DNA of 64,000 nt, from contig JAWKHH010000004.1 of assembly GCA_041394945.1 (NCBI GenBank), forward strand, positions 1,240,001-1,304,000, in the 5' to 3' direction. Below the pieces are notes generated by a model. The model ran no database searches, was not told the origin of the DNA, and was given only the letters and a program-made list of their open reading frames with translations. This DNA comes from Bryobacteraceae bacterium. GTDB taxonomy: Bacteria > Acidobacteriota > Terriglobia > Bryobacterales > Bryobacteraceae. The translations under genes and the position numbers were made by a program. The stretch's first letter is position 1. Each line of letters begins with the position of its first letter. Positions 34,373 through 41,165 of this stretch are shown here, one piece after another.

Positions 34373-34479
34373 GCCAGACCCCGGGTGATCCGCGGCACAC
34401 AAGCTAAACCACTACCGTTGCTTCCTTCCGGACCTGGCGGGGTTCGCGGCCGCCCATTGCACGGAGCCCGGAGCCTGAC
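34373..34479 (-). ncRNA. ffs: Signal recognition particle RNA, small bacterial type
   Basis: About 107 nt. It contains the universally conserved apical motif CCAGGTCCGGAAGGAAGCAA that binds Ffh. The ends pair (CAGGCTCCGGG with CCCGGGGTCTG, allowing G-U), closing the long hairpin. Location just upstream of dnaX is common in bacteria. Ends are set by pairing and may be off by a few bases. Confidence 0.92.
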
Positions 34480-34521
34480 AATTCACTAGCGTAGCATGCG
34501 GCGATTCGGCAGGGCCTCGGC

Positions 34522-34527
34522 TATAGT
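34522..34527 (+). promoter_or_regulatory. Putative -10 box (TATAGT) of glcE
   Basis: TATAGT ends 7 nt before ATG 34535, which favours that start, read from a leaderless transcript, over ATG 34577. Confidence 0.4.
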
Positions 34528-34534
34528 GATAGGA

Positions 34535-35707
34535 ATGTCCGGACGCCTCCGCTCCGTTCCTCCATCTGCCAATCCTATGACCAGGCTCGCGCCGAACACT
34601 CCGGAGCAATTCGCCGCCGCCCTCGCCGAAGCGGCCGCCGCTGAAAAGCAGATCGAAATCGAGGGCAGCGCAACCAAGAGCCGGATGGGCGGCGCACGCG
34701 ACCCGGGCGACATCGTCCTCTCCACTTCCGCGCTCAACCGCCTGCTCGAGTATGAACCGGCCGACCTCACCGTATCCGTGGAAGCCGGCATGCTCTGGAA
34801 CGACCTCCTCAAGACCCTGGCCGCCAACAGCCAGACGATCCCCCTCGACCCGCCCTTTGAGAGCCGCGCTACTGTCGGCGGAGTCCTTGCCGCGAATACT
34901 TGCGGCCCCCGCCGCCGCCTGTTCGGCTCGGCGCGCGATGCTGTCATCGGCATGAAATTCGCCACCCTCGAGGGCAAGATCATCCAGTCCGGCGGCATGG
35001 TGGTGAAAAATGTGGCCGGGCTCGACCTGGGCAAGCTCATGATCGGATCCTTCGGCACCCTCGCCGCCATCCTCGTCGCCAACTTCAAGGTCACGCCGCT
35101 GCCGCCCCGCTCACGTACCTACCGGTTTCGATTTCAGACCCTCGACGCCGTGATGGCCGGGCGAGACCGTATTCTCGCCAGCGTCCTCCAGCCGGCCGCG
35201 CTTGATATCCTGAACCCGCATGCCTCGGCCCGCGTCGAAGAACGTGATTGGATCCTCGCCGTCCGCGCCATGGGCAACGAACGCATGATCCGCCGATACA
35301 CCGACGAGTTCGAAGGAGCCTCCGCCATCGACGGCGACCGAGAGACCGACTTCTGGTCCCGCGTGCGCGAGTTCGGCCCGGACTTTCTCGCCCGGCATGA
35401 CGACGGCGCCGTTGCCCGCTTCTCAACCACCCTTCACGGCGTGGCCGGCGTTTTGCGCGATCTGCCGGTGCCTTCCATTTGCCGTGCGGGGAACGGCGTC
35501 ACCTACGGCTTCTTCCCGGACGTGGAAGCGGCGGCCCAATGGGTCCACACCCATGGCGGCGTGCTCGAGTCGATCCCGCCGCGCTCCTGCTCGCCCGACG
35601 AGCAGTGGCCGGCGCCCGGTAGCGACCTCGCCGTGATGCGCCGCGTTAAGGCCATGTTCGACCCCGGAAATCTCCTCAATCGAGGTCGCCTCTATGGCCG
35701 CATCTAA
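34535..35707 (+). CDS. glcE: Glycolate oxidase FAD-binding subunit
   Basis: 390 aa from ATG 34535 (34577 is possible; neither has a Shine-Dalgarno). GlcE pairs with GlcD and GlcF to oxidise glycolate to glyoxylate at the membrane. The FAD-binding type 4 fold has IEGSATKSRMG, FESRATVGGVLAANTCGPRR and GGMVVKNVAGLDLGKLMIGSFGTL. The C-terminal MRRVKAMFDPGNLLNRGRL is typical. It overlaps glcF by 14 nt. glcD is not in the window, so the catalytic flavoprotein must be elsewhere or replaced. Confidence 0.92.
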   Translation: MSGRLRSVPPSANPMTRLAPNTPEQFAAALAEAAAAEKQIEIEGSATKSRMGGARDPGDIVLSTSALNRLLEYEPADLTVSVEAGMLWNDLLKTLAANSQTIPLDPPFESRATVGGVLAANTCGPRRRLFGSARDAVIGMKFATLEGKIIQSGGMVVKNVAGLDLGKLMIGSFGTLAAILVANFKVTPLPPRSRTYRFRFQTLDAVMAGRDRILASVLQPAALDILNPHASARVEERDWILAVRAMGNERMIRRYTDEFEGASAIDGDRETDFWSRVREFGPDFLARHDDGAVARFSTTLHGVAGVLRDLPVPSICRAGNGVTYGFFPDVEAAAQWVHTHGGVLESIPPRSCSPDEQWPAPGSDLAVMRRVKAMFDPGNLLNRGRLYGRI

Positions 35708-37019
35708 GACCGTACCCTCCATCGACCGGCCCCAACAGACCGACCTCGACCGCTGCGTCCACTGCGGCCTCTGCCTCAACGCCTGCCCCACCTACCGCGT
35801 GCTTGGCATCGAGATGGATTCCCCTCGCGGCCGCGTGTACCAGATGAACCAGGTGGCCAACGGACTCGCCACCATCAACGATTCCTATCTCGAGCACATC
35901 GACCTCTGTCTCGCCTGCCGCGGATGCGAATCCGCATGCCCTTCCGGCGTGCAATACGGCCGGTTGATTGAGGCCGCCCGCGCCGAGATCGAGAACACCG
36001 TGCCGCGGCCGCTCGCCTCGCGCATCGCCCGATCCGTGGTGTATCGGCGGCTGCTGCCTTCGCGCGCCAACCTCCGCATCGCCGCGGGCCTCCTCTGGAT
36101 CTACCAGGTCACCGGGCTCCAAAAGCTGATCCGCTCCACTGGGATTCTTAACGCATTTGGAAGACTGGGCAAGCTCGAAGCGCTCTCGCCGGAAGCGCAA
36201 CTCCCCACCTTCTTTAGCAAGTACGGCCAGGTGTTTCCGCCCGAAGGCGAACGGAAGCGGAAGGTGGCGCTGCTCGGCGGCTGCATCGCCAATATCTCAT
36301 TCGCCCGGCTGCACGAGGCCACCGTCCGAGTGCTCCGGAAGAACGGCTGCGAAGTCCACGTGCCGGATTCGCAAACCTGCTGCGGCGCTCTTCACGTCCA
36401 CGCCGGCATCCGCGATGAAGCGCGGCGCCTGGCCCAGCAGAACATCGAAGCGCTCACCGATGGCGGTTACGACGCTATCCTCACCAACACCTCCGGCTGC
36501 GGGTCGACGCTCAAGGAGTATCACGAACTGTTCGAGCACGACCCCGCCCTCCACGAACGCGCCGCCCGCTTTTCCGCGCTCGTGAAGGACATCAATGAGT
36601 TCCTGGCGTCGCTCGACCTGAACACGGCGATGCAGCCGGTGAAGCGCACCGTCACCTACCAGGATTCCTGCCATCTCTGCCACGGCCAAAAGATCCGGGC
36701 ACAGCCGCGCAAACTGCTCCGCGCCATCCCGGGCCTGGTGCTCAAGGAAATGGCCGGCGCCGACATCTGCTGCGGATCGGCCGGTGTCTACAACGTGGTT
36801 CACAACGATCTCTCCATGCAGTTGCTCGAACGTAAGATGGAGACCGCCAACCGCACCGGAGCCGATACCATCGCAACCGCCAATCCGGGCTGCATCATCC
36901 AGCTATCGGCGGGCGCGCGCCTGCATGGAAACAATCAGCAGGTGATGCACGTAGTGGAACTGCTCGACGAGGCCTACGGCGGAGCGGACGCTACTCGCCC
37001 TCGTACGGAAACTGCATAA
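35694..37019 (+). CDS. glcF: Glycolate oxidase iron-sulfur subunit
   Basis: 441 aa. Two N-terminal [4Fe-4S] motifs, CVHCGLCLNACPTYRV (about aa 21-36) and CLACRGCESACPSGV (about aa 72-86), transfer electrons toward the quinone pool. Two CCG domains follow (SQTCCGALHVHAG and DICCGSAGVYN, with CHLCHGQK). Length and order fit GlcF. Translation is coupled to glcE by overlap, and its 3' end overlaps a convergent small gene by 29 nt. Confidence 0.94.
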   Translation: MAASKTVPSIDRPQQTDLDRCVHCGLCLNACPTYRVLGIEMDSPRGRVYQMNQVANGLATINDSYLEHIDLCLACRGCESACPSGVQYGRLIEAARAEIENTVPRPLASRIARSVVYRRLLPSRANLRIAAGLLWIYQVTGLQKLIRSTGILNAFGRLGKLEALSPEAQLPTFFSKYGQVFPPEGERKRKVALLGGCIANISFARLHEATVRVLRKNGCEVHVPDSQTCCGALHVHAGIRDEARRLAQQNIEALTDGGYDAILTNTSGCGSTLKEYHELFEHDPALHERAARFSALVKDINEFLASLDLNTAMQPVKRTVTYQDSCHLCHGQKIRAQPRKLLRAIPGLVLKEMAGADICCGSAGVYNVVHNDLSMQLLERKMETANRTGADTIATANPGCIIQLSAGARLHGNNQQVMHVVELLDEAYGGADATRPRTETA

Positions 37020-37281
37020 CCGCGTCGCGGCAGCGCGCCAGCGCCTCCAGCAGCGTCGGACCCCAACCGCACGGCGTGAAAGGCGCGTGGCTCTGGTTGG
37101 TTTGCTTGTCTGCGGTGGCGTAAAAGTGCATTGCCGGATCAGGCGGGTTGATGTACTCCTTCACCGTGATCACGAACTCGATGTCGCGGCCGTCCTGATG
37201 CCGGATCACGGAGTAAAGGTGAAGCCGCGCCATCCGGTCCTCCGGGTCGCGTTGGGCGAATGTCCATTCCGATTCCGACAT
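36991..37281 (-). CDS. Small hypothetical protein
   Basis: 96 aa from ATG 37281 (MSESEWTFAQRDPEDRMARL). It is soluble, with an alpha/beta look (LHLYSVIRHQDGRDIEFVITVKEYINPPDPAMHFYATADK) and a C-terminal helix (TLLEALARCRDAVMQF). No family is recognised, though it resembles small conserved proteins without assigned roles. It overlaps the 3' end of glcF by 29 nt in antisense and follows the amidohydrolase gene by 34 nt. Confidence 0.6.
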   Translation of the reverse strand: MSESEWTFAQRDPEDRMARLHLYSVIRHQDGRDIEFVITVKEYINPPDPAMHFYATADKQTNQSHAPFTPCGWGPTLLEALARCRDAVMQFPYEGE

Positions 37282-37315
37282 ATTGAGAAGGGCAGTATAG
37301 CACCCGCCCGCCCGC

Positions 37316-38605
37316 TCACTTGCCCAACGGCATCGGGCGTCCGCCGCCGCGGCTCTGATCCCAGTACGGCTCGCCCTGGGGGCCATACTCGCCCAGCTTG
37401 TCCCAGCGTTCGCGCGTAATCCCGTTCAGGTCGAAGACCACGCGGCCGGAGGCCACCGTCATTTCGCCCGTCAGCCGCAGCGCTCCGTCCATGCCGGCGC
37501 CGTACGAGTCCACGAATCCATATCGCCCTTTGTCGAGGCGCAGTACCGCGATATCGGCGATCGCGCCCACCGAAAGATGTCCGATCTGTTCGCGATGGAT
37601 AATGCGCGCCGGGTTCCAGGTCGACCGCAGAATCACGTCATCCATGGTCATCCCCATGCTCAGGAACTTCGACATCACGTTCAACTGATCCTTCATCCCC
37701 GAGTTGATGCTTCCGGAGTGGACGTCGGTGGAGATCGAATCCGGGGGAAAGCCCTGCTTTACGGCCGGTACCGCCTGCCGGAACTCGAACGCCGCCCCGC
37801 CGTGGCCCACGTCGAAGATCACACCGCGTTTCCGCGCGTCGAACAGGTACGGAAGAAGCTTGCCGGCTTTGTCGAGCATCGGCACCGGGGCGTAAAAGCA
37901 GTGCGTGTAGATATCGCCTGGACGGAGTTTCTCGAGCACGAGTTGCTGGAACGGCCGCTCCGGCCGGAACTCGCCGAAATCGATCATCACCGGGATCCCG
38001 GCCATCTTCCCGGCCTCCACGCCGCGCTCCACCGGAGTCCAATCGGGTCCGCGGTAGTGCGCCACCTTGAATCCCACGATCGTGTCGCGCTCCGCCTTGG
38101 CCAGTTCCGCGGCCGCCTTCGCGTCCATGTCGTCGACATCCTGCTCGTGCTGGTCACCCTGCATCCCTAGCCCGCCGATGTTCAGCAGCGCCAGCACGCG
38201 TGTCCGGGCGCGATCGATCACGGTCTTCTTGAACTCGGCGTAGTTCCGCCGCCCGGAGGAGCCGGCGTCCACAACGGTCGTCACGCCCGCCTTCAAGGCG
38301 AAGTCATCCGGAAAGATGCTCGAGTGCCCGCCTGCGAGCATGTTGCCGTTGGTTCCGGCGAACACGTGCGCGTGCAGGTCGATGATCCCCGGCGTCACGT
38401 ACAGCCCGGCCACGTTCACCACTTTGCGCGCCTGCGCCGCCGGGATGTTCGCGGCCACCGCGGCGATCCGCCGGTCCTTCACGGCCACGTCGCGCACGGC
38501 GCTGATCTTGTTCTTCGGGTCGATTAGATGGCCGCCCTTGAGCAGCAGATCGTAGGCGGGCTGGGCCACCGCCAGCGCGGGAATGAGCAGCAACAGGAAT
38601 CGCAT
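37316..38605 (-). CDS. Secreted amidohydrolase/deacetylase-family metallohydrolase
   Basis: 429 aa from ATG 38605, which starts a signal peptide (MRFLLLLIPALAVAQP). The dihydroorotase/EF_0837-like fold has LLLKGGHLIDP, the metal-site motif GIIDLHAHVF (about aa 83-92), THCFYAP and STDVHSGS. The metal is probably held by His-x-His and a bridging residue. Homologues often sit beside SelA-like PLP enzymes, exactly as here (divergent gene at 38655, 49-nt gap), suggesting a pathway for amino-sugar acids or similar amides. The substrate is unknown, and export is unusual for this group. Confidence 0.8.
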   Translation of the reverse strand: MRFLLLLIPALAVAQPAYDLLLKGGHLIDPKNKISAVRDVAVKDRRIAAVAANIPAAQARKVVNVAGLYVTPGIIDLHAHVFAGTNGNMLAGGHSSIFPDDFALKAGVTTVVDAGSSGRRNYAEFKKTVIDRARTRVLALLNIGGLGMQGDQHEQDVDDMDAKAAAELAKAERDTIVGFKVAHYRGPDWTPVERGVEAGKMAGIPVMIDFGEFRPERPFQQLVLEKLRPGDIYTHCFYAPVPMLDKAGKLLPYLFDARKRGVIFDVGHGGAAFEFRQAVPAVKQGFPPDSISTDVHSGSINSGMKDQLNVMSKFLSMGMTMDDVILRSTWNPARIIHREQIGHLSVGAIADIAVLRLDKGRYGFVDSYGAGMDGALRLTGEMTVASGRVVFDLNGITRERWDKLGEYGPQGEPYWDQSRGGGRPMPLGK

Positions 38606-38640
38606 CGCAGCGACCAGCTTACCCGAAGTCGGCGAAACGA

Positions 38641-38646
38641 TATAGT
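38641..38646 (+). promoter_or_regulatory. Putative -10 box (TATAGT) of the SelA-like gene
   Basis: TATAGT ends 8 nt before ATG 38655 and no Shine-Dalgarno is present; a leaderless or 1-2 nt leader transcript is predicted. Confidence 0.4.
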
Positions 38647-38654
38647 CTGTACGT

Positions 38655-39845
38655 ATGAAGCCATCCCGCCGTCGAATACTCAAGGCCGGCGCCATCGCGC
38701 CCGCTCTCACCGCCGCCGCACCCGCCGCATCCGCCGCACTCACCGCGCAATCCTCCTCACCGCTCTACGCCTCGCTCGGTGTAAAGCCGGTCATCAACGG
38801 CGTCGGAGTCGTCACCGTGCTGGGTGGTTCCATCATGCCGCCGGAGGTTGTACGCGCGATGCAGGATGCCGGCCAGTTCTTCATTCCGCTCCCCGATCTC
38901 GAACGCAAAGTCGGCGCGCGCCTCGCGGAGTTGCTGCAGGCCCCGGCTGCGATGGTCACCTGCGGCGCGGCTTCGGCGATCGCGGTCGGCACTGCCGCCT
39001 GCTTCTCGCTCGGCGACGCCAAGCGTCTGCGCTCGCTGCCCTCCCGCGACAACATCCGCTACGAAGTGATCCAACAAAAGACGCACCGCTCCGGCTACGA
39101 ACACCAGATGGAGCTGTGCGGCGCTCGCGTCGTCACCGTCGAGACCGCCGACGAAATGGAGAAGGCGATCAACGACCGGACCGGCATGGCCTTCTTCCTC
39201 AACAAAGCCGAGAACCTCGGCAGGATTTCCTCCGACGAGTTCATCCGGATCGCCAAGAAGCGCAACATCCCCACGATGAACGACGCCGCCTCCGACGCCA
39301 CACCCAAGGGCAATCTCTTCAAGTACACGAAACAGGGCTTCGACCTCGTCATCTTCTCCGGAGGCAAGGCGCTTCGCGGTCCGCAGGCCTCCGGTTTGCT
39401 GCTCGGCCGCAAGGATCTGATTGAGGCCGCTTATCCGGCCATGTCCCCCTATGGCGGCATCGGCCGCGGCATGAAGGTCGGCAAGGAAGAACTCTGCGGA
39501 CTCCTCGCCGCCGTCGAACGCTATCTGAAGGTCGACCACGACGCCGAGTGGAAGGTCCTCGAAGGCCGCGTCGCCGATATCCGCAAGGATCTCAACGGTG
39601 TCTCCGGCGTCACCACCGAACGCCACATCCCCGAGATCGCCAACGAAGTGCCGCACGTCGCGATCGATTTCGATGAGGCCAGGCGCGGCATCACGTCACA
39701 GCAGGTGCTCGAAAAGCTCGAAGCCGGCGACCCGCCCATTCGCATCCAGCGCCGCGGCGAAGGCAAGCTCCTCATCTCTGTTTGGATGATGCGAGGCGAC
39801 GAACACCGCATCGTCGGACGCCGGCTGCGCGAGATCTTCGCTTGA
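38655..39845 (+). CDS. SelA-like PLP-dependent enzyme with Tat leader
   Basis: 396 aa. The leader (MKPSRRRILKAGAIAPALTAAAPAASAA) looks like a Tat signal, which would allow export of the folded PLP holoenzyme. The fold is the aminotransferase-V/SelA-related type: VINGVGVVTVLGGS, VTCGAASAIAVGTAA, and the Schiff-base Lys in FSGGKALRGPQASG (about aa 238). D-glucosaminate-6-phosphate ammonia-lyase (DgaE) and EF_0838 belong to this group. The substrate is not determined. It diverges from the partner amidohydrolase and runs into the next gene with a 4-nt overlap if TTG 39842 is used. Confidence 0.82.
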   Translation: MKPSRRRILKAGAIAPALTAAAPAASAALTAQSSSPLYASLGVKPVINGVGVVTVLGGSIMPPEVVRAMQDAGQFFIPLPDLERKVGARLAELLQAPAAMVTCGAASAIAVGTAACFSLGDAKRLRSLPSRDNIRYEVIQQKTHRSGYEHQMELCGARVVTVETADEMEKAINDRTGMAFFLNKAENLGRISSDEFIRIAKKRNIPTMNDAASDATPKGNLFKYTKQGFDLVIFSGGKALRGPQASGLLLGRKDLIEAAYPAMSPYGGIGRGMKVGKEELCGLLAAVERYLKVDHDAEWKVLEGRVADIRKDLNGVSGVTTERHIPEIANEVPHVAIDFDEARRGITSQQVLEKLEAGDPPIRIQRRGEGKLLISVWMMRGDEHRIVGRRLREIFA

Positions 39846-39878
39846 TCAGCGGGCGCTTGATCACTGGCCCCTTGATCA
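39841..39878 (+). repeat. Three CTTGATCA units at exact 15-bp spacing
   Basis: CTTGATCA occurs at 39841-39848, 39856-39863 and 39871-39878. Each unit supplies an in-frame TTG that could start the downstream protein, and each encodes Leu-Ile in a five-residue repeat. Confidence 0.8.
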
Positions 39879-41089
39879 CACGCCGTCTTCTGCTCGCCGC
39901 GCCCCTGGCCGCCGCCGCCCAGACGAAACCCAAACGGCTCGCCGCCGTCATCACCGAATATCGGGCGCTCTCGCACGCCGACGTCATCGTCACCAAGTAC
40001 CTCGAAGGCTACAACCACGACGGCGCTCCGCCCTTTCCGCGCTCGAAGATCGTCGCCATGGCCACTGAGCAGGTGCCCAAGAACGACCTGAGCCGCCCGA
40101 TGTCCCGCAAGCACGGCGTGCCGATCTTCCCCACCGTCCACGATGCGCTCACGTTCGGCGGCAAGTCTCTCGCCGTCGACGGCGTGCTGCTCATCGGCGA
40201 ACACGGCGAATACCCGCTGAACGACAAGGGCCAGAAGCTCTACCCGCGCTACGAGATGTTTCTCAAGGTCACCGACGTCTTCCGCGAAACCGGCCGGAGC
40301 GTCCCCGTGTATTGCGACAAGCACCTCTCGTGGAATTTCCACCAGGCACGGCGGATGGTGGCGATTTCGAAAGAACTCAAGTTTCCGATGCTCGCCGGTT
40401 CGTCGATTCCCGTGGCGTACCGGGCGCCGCAACACGACGTCCCCTACGGCGCCGTCATCCGCCGCGCGGCAGCCGTCTCTTTCGGCGGCCTCGAAGGCTA
40501 CGGGTTCCACGGACTCGAAGGGCTCCAGTGCATCATCGAGCGCCGCCGGGGAGGGGAGACCGGCGTTTCCGCGGTGGAGTGCCGGGAGCACGCCGCGTGC
40601 TGGGAATTCATCGAACAGAACCCATGGGCTCGAAGCTTACTCGACGCGGCCCTCGCCCGCACCGAGAATCGCAAGCCCGGCGACCTGCGCGATCTCGTGA
40701 AGAACCCGGCCGTCTTCATCGTGCACTATCGCGACGGGGCCACGGGCCTCGTCTTCCAACTCCCCGGCGCGATTGAGGAATGGGCCGCCGCGGCCGAAGT
40801 AGAGGGAGCCGGGAAACCGTTCTCCGTGCTGTTCAAGCTGCAGCGTTTCGGAGTCCGCCATCATTTCGGCTGCCTCGTCGACAACATGGAGACGATGTTC
40901 GAAACCGGCAAGGCGCCGTATCCGGTGGAGCGCACGCTGCTCACCGCGGGCGCGCTCGACTTTCTGATGGAGTCCCACCAGAAGAACGGCGCCCGCATCG
41001 AGACTCCCGAACTCGACATCCGCTACACGCCTGCGCGCGGACCGTTCTACTGCATGCAGGGCTGGTCGGCGGACGGCAAGCGCCTGTAG
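39842..41089 (+). CDS. Tat-type hypothetical protein
   Basis: 415 aa if TTG 39842 is the start; TTG 39857 and 39872 are equally possible in-frame starts. The leader LITRRLLLAAPLAAAAQT resembles a short Tat signal. The mature protein (AAVITEYRALSHADVIVTKYLEGYNHDG..., VDGVLLIGEHGEY, VPVYCDKHLSWNF) looks like an alpha/beta enzyme of the kind common in Acidobacteriota and Planctomycetes, but I do not recognise a named family. It probably shares an operon with the SelA-like enzyme. An inverted repeat (41089-41111) overlaps its stop codon region. Confidence 0.7.
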   Translation: MISGRLITGPLITRRLLLAAPLAAAAQTKPKRLAAVITEYRALSHADVIVTKYLEGYNHDGAPPFPRSKIVAMATEQVPKNDLSRPMSRKHGVPIFPTVHDALTFGGKSLAVDGVLLIGEHGEYPLNDKGQKLYPRYEMFLKVTDVFRETGRSVPVYCDKHLSWNFHQARRMVAISKELKFPMLAGSSIPVAYRAPQHDVPYGAVIRRAAAVSFGGLEGYGFHGLEGLQCIIERRRGGETGVSAVECREHAACWEFIEQNPWARSLLDAALARTENRKPGDLRDLVKNPAVFIVHYRDGATGLVFQLPGAIEEWAAAAEVEGAGKPFSVLFKLQRFGVRHHFGCLVDNMETMFETGKAPYPVERTLLTAGALDFLMESHQKNGARIETPELDIRYTPARGPFYCMQGWSADGKRL

Positions 41090-41111
41090 AATTGCGGCAT
41101 CATAGCAATTC
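41089..41111. terminator. Inverted repeat after the Tat-type gene, possible terminator
   Basis: GAATTGC (41089-41095) and GCAATTC (41105-41111) form a perfect 7-bp stem with a 9-nt loop. There is no U-tract, so it could equally be an operator for the receptor gene that follows. Confidence 0.35.
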
Positions 41112-41154
41112 AGCCGGCTGCGGCCATACACGTCGGCGGCGCCGGCGGCAGCGA

Positions 41155-41160
41155 TAAAAT
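41155..41160 (+). promoter_or_regulatory. Putative -10 box (TAAAAT) of the second receptor gene
   Basis: TAAAAT ends 5 nt before TTG 41166 with no Shine-Dalgarno, predicting a leaderless transcript. Confidence 0.35.
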
Positions 41161-41165
41161 CAGAT

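Noticed and set aside
34348..34398. Upstream extension of dnaX to GTG 34398
   Set aside because: The sequence is part of the SRP RNA hairpin; TTG 34347 with its own Shine-Dalgarno is the better start.
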